DNA from: DSWT01 sp049975385
Lineage (GTDB): Bacteria > Chloroflexota > Anaerolineae > B4-G1 > SLSP01
DNA: 19,792 bases
Assembly: GCA_049975385.1 (NCBI GenBank)
Contig: JBNGDO010000094.1
Location: forward strand, 1 to 19,792
Direction of reading: 5' to 3'
A model generated the notes under the pieces. It made no database searches, was not told the origin of the DNA, and saw only the letters and a list, made by a program, of their open reading frames with translations. Below are positions 12,664 through 19,737 of the stretch, one piece after another. A program made the translations under genes and the position numbers. The stretch's first letter is position 1. Each line of letters starts with the position of its first letter.

Positions 12664-14055
12664 TCATCCAAATAGTCCCTTGCGACCACCGGACGAACTG
12701 CCCGGCAGCTTAAGGTAAGCGAGAATGTCGTCGTAGAGGCCGCTTTGGTTGGAGTAGATGGCGTAGTTGCGCGCGGTAGCGAACCACTCTTTGGTCGTCG
12801 GGTGAATGGTCTTGACCACGTCGAGCAGGTCGTTGGTGCGCACGGGAGCGACGGCGCCGGTGCGCATCGCTTCGCGCAGCTTGTTCTCAATCGCGACGTC
12901 GATCGCGCCGCGCAAATCCGCTCCGGAGAAGTCCTCGGTCTGCCGCGCAAGCCGCCCATAGTCCATCTTTTCAGTGGGCTTGCCGGCGAGCAGAATTTGA
13001 AGGATGGCGGCCCGCGCCGCTACATCGGGCGGGGGAACGAAGATGACGCGGTCGAAACGGCCCGGCCGGCGCAGCGCCGCGTCGAGGTGCCACGGCGCGT
13101 TCGTCGCCGCGAGGACGAGCACGCCCTCGTTGGACGTGTTCACGCCGTCCAACTCCGAGAGGAACTGGTTGATGACCTGCCGCCCCGCGCTGTAACGCAT
13201 GTCGGAGCGGCTCGCGCCCAGAGCGTCGACCTCGTCGAAGAAGAGGACACAGGGCGTGTTGGAACGCGCCAGCTCGAAGATCGCGTGCAGGTTGTGCTCG
13301 CTCTGGCCCAGGTACATGTCCAGCACGTCGTGCAAGCCGATGGCGAGGAAGTGCGCGTTGACTTCCCCGGCGGTCGCCCGGGCCAGGTACGTCTTGCCGC
13401 AGCCCGGCGGGCCGTACATAAGGATGCCGCCGCCGAGCGTTTTGCCGTAGGCACGGTAGATTTCGGGATGGGTGAGCGGGTGGATGATCTTCATGCGAAT
13501 TTCATCCTTGAGCTTGTCCATGCCGCCCACGTCTTTGAACGTCAGTTGCGGGCGTTCGACGTCCGACGAGGGCGGCGGCGCGGCCTCCTCACCCGCCGTG
13601 ACGAACACCAGCTCATTCTCCGGCGGCGGTGTCCCTTCTGTTGGTGGCACATCACTGCTCAGGCGGCGCGCCAGGTCGTCGTCCGCCAAAGCGGGATCGG
13701 CGGCGATGGCGTGCCCGTAGACGCGCGCGGCGGTGGCCTGCTCACCGGCCGCGAGATAGGCCCGCGCCGCCAGCAGAAGCGCGGGGGCCGGTGGGTGCGG
13801 CCCCCGCAAGAGTTCTTCCAGGATCACCAGCGCCACGTCGACCTTATCCTGGCGGTAGTACGCCTCGGCGAGCGCCGTCTTGATGTTGCCGTCGTCCGGT
13901 GTGAGATCCAACGCGCGGCGATAGGATTTCGTGGCCTCGACGTAGTCGCCGTTTGCCAGCAGCATATCGGCCAGATGTTTGTGCAGGGGTGCGGAGTTGG
14001 GCGTCGCTGCCGCCGCGGCCTGCAGCGCGCGGATCACATCTTCGTTACCGCTCAT
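12664..14055 (-). CDS. TPR-AAA+ ATPase
   Basis: A 463-aa fusion. Residues 10-125 are TPR-type helices (LHKHLADMLLANGDYVEATKSYRRALDLTPDD). An acidic/Pro linker covers 130-168. A single AAA+ domain covers ~170-440, with DVGGMDKLKDEI, Walker A GPPGCGKT (215-222), pore-type MYLGQSE (247-253), Walker B LFFDE (271-275), sensor-1 in ATN (N319) and arginine fingers RRPGRFDR (329-336). The order is that of classic (CDC48/spastin/Vps4-like) AAA proteins, all key residues present. The ATP-driven ring probably remodels or unfolds a client recruited through the TPRs. ATG 14053-14055 lies 2 bp after the lipoprotein stop, implying coupling. Two membrane TPR proteins follow. Confidence 0.9.
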   Translation of the reverse strand: MSGNEDVIRALQAAAAATPNSAPLHKHLADMLLANGDYVEATKSYRRALDLTPDDGNIKTALAEAYYRQDKVDVALVILEELLRGPHPPAPALLLAARAYLAAGEQATAARVYGHAIAADPALADDDLARRLSSDVPPTEGTPPPENELVFVTAGEEAAPPPSSDVERPQLTFKDVGGMDKLKDEIRMKIIHPLTHPEIYRAYGKTLGGGILMYGPPGCGKTYLARATAGEVNAHFLAIGLHDVLDMYLGQSEHNLHAIFELARSNTPCVLFFDEVDALGASRSDMRYSAGRQVINQFLSELDGVNTSNEGVLVLAATNAPWHLDAALRRPGRFDRVIFVPPPDVAARAAILQILLAGKPTEKMDYGRLARQTEDFSGADLRGAIDVAIENKLREAMRTGAVAPVRTNDLLDVVKTIHPTTKEWFATARNYAIYSNQSGLYDDILAYLKLPGSSSGGRKGLFG

Positions 14056-14057
14056 AA

Positions 14058-15374
14058 CTATTCAAGACGCCACACACGCAGGTCATCCAGGCATACGGTC
14101 ACGTTGCCATCATCATACGTCGCCCCACCAATGCCGATGCGCCCGGTGGGGAAGATGTCGCTTTCTACCTGCCCGAGCATCACACCGTTGACGAAGACCG
14201 AGAAGTAGCCCCCCACCCGCTCGATGCTGAGGTAGTTCCAGCCGGCGGGAATGATGTTCTTGGATTCCGTCCAGGAGATGGGCGCATCCTGCCATTCGTC
14301 ATCCTGGAGCAAGAACAGGGCGTAACTCTGTTGCTCAGGTGCAATTTCGAACCAGTAGAGGTTGTCGCCATCCGGGCCAAATCCAATGCCACAGGTGGCG
14401 TCTGTCCCCAAATCGGAGGTACAGGCAACCTCGGCCACAAACTCATCGGGGCGGAAAGGTTCGTACCACTCCCAGGCGGTCAGTTGCGTGCTCTTGATCA
14501 GGATGCAGTATTCCCCGTTTTCGGGCTTCATATAGTTCACGTCATCGGTTTCGGCGGTCGCGCCCCAGTTGTTGCGGTTGTCGCTGAAATCGTCATCAAA
14601 GCGCAGCACCGCATTGGAGGGCAGATCCGTCTTGCCAAAAACGTACCACGTGTACCACCCATCGATCGAAACGTTGTAGATAGATTCGACTGTGTCGCCC
14701 TCTGCATCCGTGGCCTTCACATCGTACAGCAGGCTGTTATCCAGCCCCTCAACTACGTAAGAGCCGCCACTCTTGAGCGCCACACCGCCGAGCCAATCAT
14801 CGCCCCACGAGTCGCTATCTGAGGGAGAGACGTACAATTCGGCGATAATGTCTTCGGAGTTGTTGATCACTTCCAGCGACGCCCCGCCCGCCACCGTCCA
14901 GTAGCTGTCCTCAGCGACCTCGGCTTCCCACAGCGTTTCGATGATCTCGCCGTTCTCGCCTTCGGCTTGCAGATCGTAGGTGCCAGCAGGGATTCCGGTC
15001 AGAATGTAGCTTCCATCCACAGGGATGATATCGTCCTCGAGCCAGTCGTCGCCCCAGCTATCCGACTCACTCAAAGAGATATAGATGTACCATATCTCGC
15101 GGCCGGATTCGTTGAAGATTTCTAACTCGAAGCCCGCTTCTGGTGGAACTTCTGTAGGTTCCGGCACGGCTGTGGGCTCGGTGGTCGCCGTCGGTTCCGG
15201 CGTCGCGGTCGGCTCGGGGGTCGCAGTCGGCTGCGGTTCCTCCGTCGGCGTCGCAGCCTTAGTCGGCGCAACCGTAGCAGGTGGGGGCGTTTCCGTCGTG
15301 CGGAAGGCATTACATGCCAATGAGACAATCATTAAAAATGCTACGATCAGCACTGTCCAACGTTTATTTATCAT
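14058..15374 (-). CDS. Lipoprotein with duplicated domain and LamG-like C-terminus
   Basis: A 438-aa exported lipoprotein. It has a signal peptide MINKRWTVLIVAFLMIVSLA with lipobox cysteine C21 (SLAC), then a Thr/Pro/Glu-rich spacer (24-77). Two tandem ~80-aa beta domains each carry SDSWGDDWL (about 82-160 and 166-245). A C-terminal ~175-aa concanavalin-like jelly roll begins FDDDFSDNRNNWG and ends LDDLRVWRLE, typically carbohydrate- or surface-binding. ATG 15372-15374 is preceded by GGAGG at 8 nt; an in-frame extension upstream would destroy the signal peptide. A promoter lies at 15457-15484. It starts the operon that continues into the TPR-AAA+ ATPase, so it may be the outer face of the same system. 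Ligand unknown. Confidence 0.88.
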   Translation of the reverse strand: MINKRWTVLIVAFLMIVSLACNAFRTTETPPPATVAPTKAATPTEEPQPTATPEPTATPEPTATTEPTAVPEPTEVPPEAGFELEIFNESGREIWYIYISLSESDSWGDDWLEDDIIPVDGSYILTGIPAGTYDLQAEGENGEIIETLWEAEVAEDSYWTVAGGASLEVINNSEDIIAELYVSPSDSDSWGDDWLGGVALKSGGSYVVEGLDNSLLYDVKATDAEGDTVESIYNVSIDGWYTWYVFGKTDLPSNAVLRFDDDFSDNRNNWGATAETDDVNYMKPENGEYCILIKSTQLTAWEWYEPFRPDEFVAEVACTSDLGTDATCGIGFGPDGDNLYWFEIAPEQQSYALFLLQDDEWQDAPISWTESKNIIPAGWNYLSIERVGGYFSVFVNGVMLGQVESDIFPTGRIGIGGATYDDGNVTVCLDDLRVWRLE

Positions 15375-15456
15375 CGCAATAACCTCCTTCAGGCTCAAAC
15401 GATAGTATAGGGCGCGCCATGCCTTCCATGACGCGGGACCACTGAAATATGCCCCT

Positions 15457-15484
15457 ATCATAAGCGGTTTTTAGTGACTGTCAA
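15457..15484 (-). promoter_or_regulatory. Promoter of the lipoprotein/AAA+ operon
   Basis: On the - strand TTGACA (15484-15479), a 16-nt spacer and TATGAT (15462-15457). Its -35 box lies 8 bp from that of the divergent leuS promoter, so one bound protein could affect both. Confidence 0.65.
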
Positions 15485-15491
15485 AACTTTA

Positions 15492-15520
15492 TTGGATTTT
15501 TCAGCCCATTGCGGTAGAAT
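15492..15520 (+). promoter_or_regulatory. Promoter of leuS
   Basis: TTGGAT (15492-15497), a 17-nt spacer and TAGAAT (15515-15520). Transcription from near 15527 gives a leader of about 88 nt that contains the hairpin at 15540-15584. Confidence 0.6.
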
Positions 15521-15539
15521 GGTCTAGGAAATGACCACC

Positions 15540-15584
15540 CTTGCGAAGGTGCAGGCCAACCGAAGTTTAGCACACCTTCGCAAG
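15540..15584 (+). promoter_or_regulatory. Leader hairpin upstream of leuS
   Basis: Perfect 12-bp arms CTTGCGAAGGTG (15540-15551) and CACCTTCGCAAG (15573-15584) with a 21-nt loop sit in the leuS 5' leader, 20 nt before the ribosome-binding site. No T tract follows and the T-box consensus is absent. It may control translation or stability, or be a dispersed palindrome. Confidence 0.55.
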
Positions 15585-15614
15585 AGTTAATGAAATGGCA
15601 ACAGGAGGAGAGAA

Positions 15615-18600
15615 ATGCCTAACCCCTATAATCCGCAAGAAATCGAACCGAAGTGGCAGGCGCGCTGGGAAGCCGACGGCCTTTACCGCTCGCTGATCGA
15701 TCACAGCAAGCCCAAGTTCTACGCGCTGACGATGCTTCCCTACCCCAGCGGCGATATCCACATCGGTCACTGGTACGCGATGTCGCCCAGCGACGTGCGC
15801 GCGCGCTTCAAGCGTATGCAGGGCTACAACGTCCTTTTCCCGATGGGGTTCGATGCTTTTGGCCTCCCTGCCGAGAATGCCGCCATCCAGCGTGGCATCC
15901 ATCCCAAGACGTGGACGCTCGCCAATATTGAGAATATGCGCCGCCAACTACGCTCGATGGGGATGATGATCGACTGGGAGCGCGAGGCGATCTCCTGCCT
16001 GCCCGGTTATTACCGCTGGAGCGAGTGGTTCTTCCTCAAGTTCTACGAAATGGGGCTGGCCTACCGCAAGAAAGCGCCGGTGGACTACTGCCCCAACTGC
16101 AAGACCACGCTGGCGCGCGAGCAGGTCATCGGCGAAGACCACATCTGCGAACGCTGCGGCACACCTGTCTTCAAAAAGGACCTGGAACAATGGTTCTGGA
16201 AGATCACGGACTATGCCGATGAGCTGCTAGATTTCTCCGACATCGACTGGCCCGACAAGATCCGTCTCGCGCAGACCAACTGGATTCAGCGCAGCGAGGG
16301 TGCGGAAGTGACATTTGTGGTGGATGAGGTAATCAGTAATCAGGGATTGGTAACTGGTAATCAGGGATCGGTAATCGGGGAACAAGCCCCACTTACCGAT
16401 TACCAGTTACCGATTACCAGTCCCCAGTTACCGATTACCGATTACCAAATCACCGTCTTCACCACCCGGCCCGACACGCTCTGGGGCGCGACGTTCATGG
16501 TGCTGTCGCCGGAGCACCCGCTGGTGGACCGCATCACCAAGCCGGAGTATCGCGAGGCCGTGCAAGCCTACAAGATGCAGGCCGCCCGCCAGAGCGAGAT
16601 CGAGCGCATGAGCACCGAGAAGGAGAAGACTGGCGTCTTCACCGGCGCGTATGCTATCAATCCGGTCAACGACGCGCGCATCCCCATCTGGATCGCGGAT
16701 TACGTCTTGATCACCTACGGGACAGGCGCGATCATGGCTGTCCCTGCCCACGACGAGCGCGACTTTGCCTTCGCCGTCAAATTCGGCCTGCCGATCATCC
16801 CGGTGATCGACCGGGTGGACGACCGCGCCAAATCCTTCATCATGGGCGGAACCACCAAACCGGAATTATTGGACGCGCTCACCGAAGCCGGCATCGACTT
16901 CATTCGCGAGAGCGGCGCGACCTTCGTCAGGCTGACCGCAGACCAGGTCGATCGCTACGCCGGGATCGTCCAGGCGCATCTCGAACCGGGATGCTGGACG
17001 GAAATCGTCGGCGCGCGCTGGCTCTTCGTCTTCGAGGATGCGATCATCCCATTCGATGGCATCGAAGCTGACGAAAAAATCCTGGCGCGTTGCAAAGCGC
17101 TCGAACCGTCGGTGGCGGAGTACCGCACGGCGATGGAAATGTTGTGGAGCCTCCCCTTCTACCGGGATACGCTCTTTCACGCCGAGTACGGCACGATGAT
17201 CAACTCGGAGGCGTTCAGCGGCACGCCCGGCGATGTCGCCAAGCAGCGCGTCACCGCGTGGCTCGAAGAGCGCGGGCGCGGCAAGGCCGCCGTCAACTAC
17301 CGCCTGCGCGACTGGCTCATCAGTCGCCAGCGGTATTGGGGCGCGCCGATCCCCATCGTTTACTGCGACAAATGTGGCGTCGTTCCCGTGCCCTACGAGG
17401 ATTTGCCGGTACTGCTGCCCGACGACGTGGATTTCATGCCCACCGGCGAAAGCCCGCTCAAGTACCACGAAGGTTTCCTGCACACCACCTGTCCCAAGTG
17501 CGGCGGCCCCGCCACCCGCGAGACCGACACGATGGACACGTTCGTGTGCTCGTCCTGGTACCAGTACGCCTATCTCAGCCCCTACTACCGCGAGGGCGAA
17601 CCGGCGCACGCCGATTCGATCCCCTGGGATGCGGAAGAAGCCGCGTACTGGGCGCCGGTCGACACCTACACGGGCGGCGCGGAACACGCCGTGATGCACC
17701 TGCTCTACACGCGCTTCTTCACCAAGGCCCTGCGCGACGCCGGCGTGGTGGACTTCGACGAACCGATGTTGCAACTGCGCAACCAGGGCACGATCCTGGG
17801 CGAGCCGCGCAGTGGAGATTGCGTGGAAGTCACCGGCACGTGGGAAGGTGCAGCCTTCAAAGCCGAGACGATCACCGTCTACAGCTTCACGGATCAGGCC
17901 AATTGGCCGCCCGCCGAACGCAGCGCGACGATGGTGCGTGGCGAGGTAATGGACCGCGACGAGGTCAGCCTCAAGGTGCAGACGTCGGAAGAAGGCGAAC
18001 TGGTCGTCGTATTGATCGACGAGGATATGCCCGTCGTCATCCCCGGCAAGGAGAAAGGCGGGACGGCCAAGGACATCCTCTATCACCTGGACGTGGAGAA
18101 GATGTCCAAGAGCAAGAAGAACGTCGTCGCGCCGGACGAGTTGGTCGCGCAATACGGAGCCGACACGGTCCGCGCCTATCTGATGTTCGGCTGGCGCTGG
18201 GAACAGGGCGGCCCGTGGGACAGCCACGGCATCGAAGGCGTCGTGCGCTGGATCAACCGCGTGTGGAACATCGTCACCGAACCGGCGACACAAGCGGGAG
18301 CGTCAGACACGCTCAGCGAGCGCGAGCTGCTGCGCGCGATGCACTTCGCCATCAAGAGCGTCACCGAGGATATGGAGAACTTCAGCTTCAACACCACCAT
18401 CGCCCGGTTGATGGAGTTCACAAACGCGCTCAACAAAGCGAAGGCCGCATACTACGGCACCGCGCTGTGGGATGAAGCCGTCGCCAACCTGCTGCTCCTG
18501 GTCGCGCCCGTCGCCCCGCACATGGCGGAGGAACTGTGGGCGTTCCTGGGCAAGCCGTACAGCGTCCACACGCAGGCGTGGCCCACCTGGGACCCGGCGA

Positions 18601-18809
18601 TGCTCGTCGAGGACGAAATCGAAATCCCGGTGCAGATCAACGGCAAAGTGCGCGGGCGCGTCACCGTCCCGGCGGACGCGGGCGAGGACGCGATCAAAGC
18701 CGCCGCGCTGGCGGACGCAAACGTCCAGCGGCATCTCGAGGGACAGCAAATCATCAAGGTGATTGTGCCGAATGGGAGACTGGTGAGCATCGTGGTGAGG
18801 GGGAAGTAG
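15615..18809 (+). CDS. leuS: Leucyl-tRNA synthetase (with extra insertions)
   Basis: Charges tRNA-Leu with leucine in the cytoplasm. Class I motifs: PYPSGDIHIGHW (HIGH at 49-52) and KMSKS (829-833). A zinc knuckle (CPNC/CERC) lies around 160-185 and a second (CDKC/CPKC) precedes MDTFVCSSWY. The CP1 editing domain shows TTRPDTLWGATFMV and the T/D-rich YGTGAIMAVPAHDERDFA. It has 1064 residues, against about 800-880 usually. The extra length is a 40-aa word-repeat insert at 239-278, about 110 aa within CP1 (about 399-522), and about 95 aa of beta-rich sequence before KMSKS (731-826). ATG 15615 has GGAGGAG 4 nt ahead. The C-terminal tRNA-binding domain ends VIVPNGRLVSIVVRGK, as normal. All catalytic motifs are intact, so it should be functional. 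Confidence 0.96.
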   Translation: MPNPYNPQEIEPKWQARWEADGLYRSLIDHSKPKFYALTMLPYPSGDIHIGHWYAMSPSDVRARFKRMQGYNVLFPMGFDAFGLPAENAAIQRGIHPKTWTLANIENMRRQLRSMGMMIDWEREAISCLPGYYRWSEWFFLKFYEMGLAYRKKAPVDYCPNCKTTLAREQVIGEDHICERCGTPVFKKDLEQWFWKITDYADELLDFSDIDWPDKIRLAQTNWIQRSEGAEVTFVVDEVISNQGLVTGNQGSVIGEQAPLTDYQLPITSPQLPITDYQITVFTTRPDTLWGATFMVLSPEHPLVDRITKPEYREAVQAYKMQAARQSEIERMSTEKEKTGVFTGAYAINPVNDARIPIWIADYVLITYGTGAIMAVPAHDERDFAFAVKFGLPIIPVIDRVDDRAKSFIMGGTTKPELLDALTEAGIDFIRESGATFVRLTADQVDRYAGIVQAHLEPGCWTEIVGARWLFVFEDAIIPFDGIEADEKILARCKALEPSVAEYRTAMEMLWSLPFYRDTLFHAEYGTMINSEAFSGTPGDVAKQRVTAWLEERGRGKAAVNYRLRDWLISRQRYWGAPIPIVYCDKCGVVPVPYEDLPVLLPDDVDFMPTGESPLKYHEGFLHTTCPKCGGPATRETDTMDTFVCSSWYQYAYLSPYYREGEPAHADSIPWDAEEAAYWAPVDTYTGGAEHAVMHLLYTRFFTKALRDAGVVDFDEPMLQLRNQGTILGEPRSGDCVEVTGTWEGAAFKAETITVYSFTDQANWPPAERSATMVRGEVMDRDEVSLKVQTSEEGELVVVLIDEDMPVVIPGKEKGGTAKDILYHLDVEKMSKSKKNVVAPDELVAQYGADTVRAYLMFGWRWEQGGPWDSHGIEGVVRWINRVWNIVTEPATQAGASDTLSERELLRAMHFAIKSVTEDMENFSFNTTIARLMEFTNALNKAKAAYYGTALWDEAVANLLLLVAPVAPHMAEELWAFLGKPYSVHTQAWPTWDPAMLVEDEIEIPVQINGKVRGRVTVPADAGEDAIKAAALADANVQRHLEGQQIIKVIVPNGRLVSIVVRGK
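16328..16446. repeat. GGTAATC...GATTACC palindromic word tract inside leuS
   Basis: 119 nt within the coding frame. Words GGTAATC, AATCAGGGAT and GGTAACTGG on the left arm are answered by CCGATTACC and CCAGTTACC on the right, around GGGGAACAAGCCCC. It encodes about 40 Asn/Gln/Ile/Thr-rich residues (239-278) directly before the editing-domain motif ITVFTTRPDTL. Confidence 0.85.
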
Positions 18810-18822
18810 AGGGGAGAATGTG

Positions 18823-18858
18823 CGAAGGGTTGGAGTGGATCCAGCCCTTCGTTATTTA
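18823..18858 (+). terminator. Intrinsic terminator of leuS
   Basis: CGAAGGGTTGGA (18823-18834) pairs with TCCAGCCCTTCG (18840-18851) through 12 bp, one of them G-U, with a 5-nt loop, then TTATTTAT. It starts 13 nt after the leuS stop. Confidence 0.75.
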
Positions 18859-18886
18859 TACCCAAGTCAAGCGTCGGCTTTGCATA

Positions 18887-19420
18887 ATGAAAGACATGCG
18901 AACAGGTATAAGTAAACGACAATGGCTGCTGGTATTAGCCGCAGTAGCGACCGTCATTGTAATCAATGGCATCGGAATATGGGACTTTATTCACAATTTT
19001 AGGGTATGGATAGAAGCAAAGCCGGATCTTGTTTCAGAGTTGTATTGGCTATGCAATCCACCTCATTATCTAGCTATTTCCTCAAAATTCCTGATAGCCG
19101 GCATATCGCTTGTCGTAATTGCTTGGCAGGTGGCATTTCTGTCAACGAAAGCGTTTTTTCAAAAATGGCCAACAACAACAAAATACGGAAGTGAGTTGTT
19201 GGTAGCGATTTTTGTCGGTAGTGTTTTTGCAGTGATTAGCATAGTACTCTCCAATAGCTGGGTGCATGATCTCTATTGCGGGTCTTACTACGGATTATTG
19301 GGATCAAAATTCGTGCACCTTTGGAGTATAAGTTTGGTTTTCCCTGCAACGAGTACACTTATGTTTGTAGCGATGCTTATATCAAACCAACACTTCAGTC
19401 AACACTCGGTAAATAGCTAA
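18887..19420 (+). CDS. Four-TM hypothetical membrane protein (AT-rich gene)
   Basis: Not recognised. A 177-aa protein with four hydrophobic segments: about 13-35 (WLLVLAAVATVIVINGIGIW), 58-83, 103-125 and 143-167. A short basic N-terminus (KDMRTGISKRQ) suggests that it stays inside. Cysteines occur in WLCNPPHY and DLYCGSYYG on the predicted outer side, a possible disulfide. The start is uncertain: ATG 18887 has no good ribosome-binding site, and another ATG stands at 18896. Base composition is much more AT-rich than leuS or the other long genes, with different codon use, which suggests recent acquisition. It lies between a leuS terminator and a broken antitoxin gene, a typical place for accessory genes. 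Confidence 0.65.
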   Translation: MKDMRTGISKRQWLLVLAAVATVIVINGIGIWDFIHNFRVWIEAKPDLVSELYWLCNPPHYLAISSKFLIAGISLVVIAWQVAFLSTKAFFQKWPTTTKYGSELLVAIFVGSVFAVISIVLSNSWVHDLYCGSYYGLLGSKFVHLWSISLVFPATSTLMFVAMLISNQHFSQHSVNS

Positions 19421-19443
19421 CAACTTGCTCCCAAAACGGGATC

Positions 19444-19685
19444 ATGGACATTCGACCCATTCTTACAGAAACAGATTACGAAGCAGCGCTCGCAGAGATC
19501 GAGCGCCTGTTTGACGCCGTACCTAACACACCGGATGGAGATCGCCTGGAAGTGCTGGTAACGCTGGTCGAAGCGTATGAAGCACAACAATTATCCCATT
19601 CCTGCGCCGGACCCGGTGGAAGCGGTCAAGTATTACATGGAGAGCCGAGGATTATCTCGCAGTGACCTGGAACCACACATAGACA
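19444..19685 (+). pseudogene. Broken HigA-like antitoxin (HTH) gene
   Basis: The ATG 19444 frame reads MDIRPILTETDYEAALAEIERLFDAVPNTP, then DGDRLEVLVTLVEAYEAQ, the standard N-terminus of COG5499/HigA-type antitoxin regulators. At about 19589 one extra A shifts the frame. In the +1 frame the expected continuation follows: YPIPAPDPVEAVKYYMESRGLSRSDLEPHI. The gene then runs into an AGTCG word tract at about 19684, so the HTH core (normally continuing SRARVSEVLN...) is lost. No HigB toxin gene is adjacent. Both a frameshift and a truncation show it is inactive. If only the frameshift were present it could be a sequence error; the lost C-terminus makes that unlikely. Confidence 0.8.
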
Positions 19686-19724
19686 GTCGGGCCTGTGACT
19701 ATACGACTAACGACTACCCGACGA
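19684..19724. repeat. AGTCG/CGACTA word tract ending the antitoxin relic
   Basis: CAGTCGGGCCTGTGACTAT followed by CGACTAACGACTACCCGACGAC. Bases 19697-19718 are the reverse complement of 9431-9452 at 21 of 22 positions, and its GGGCCTGT core matches that of the 5989-6030 palindrome. Confidence 0.65.
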
Positions 19725-19737
19725 CAAGGAGACAGCC

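Noticed and set aside
12745..14208. 487-codon open frame on the + strand
   Set aside because: It is antisense to the TPR-AAA+ gene and arises from GC-rich codon bias. Its translation is Arg/Val/Gly-rich without any motif, while the - strand has full AAA+ motifs.
15375..15461. Longer N-terminus of the lipoprotein
   Set aside because: It would bury the signal peptide, ignores the GGAGG site before 15374, and would begin upstream of the likely transcription start.
15520..15614. T-box riboswitch ahead of leuS
   Set aside because: An AGGGTGG-like string is seen only on the opposite strand; there is no specifier-loop stem and the leader is too short.
16866..18293. 475-codon open frame on the - strand inside leuS
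   Set aside because: A shadow of leuS: no ribosome-binding site, no recognisable domain, and biased composition.
18536..18886. Long frame fusing part of the leuS 3' region to the four-TM protein
   Set aside because: The first part is a wrong-frame reading of leuS and the frame then crosses a terminator; the membrane protein starts near 18887.
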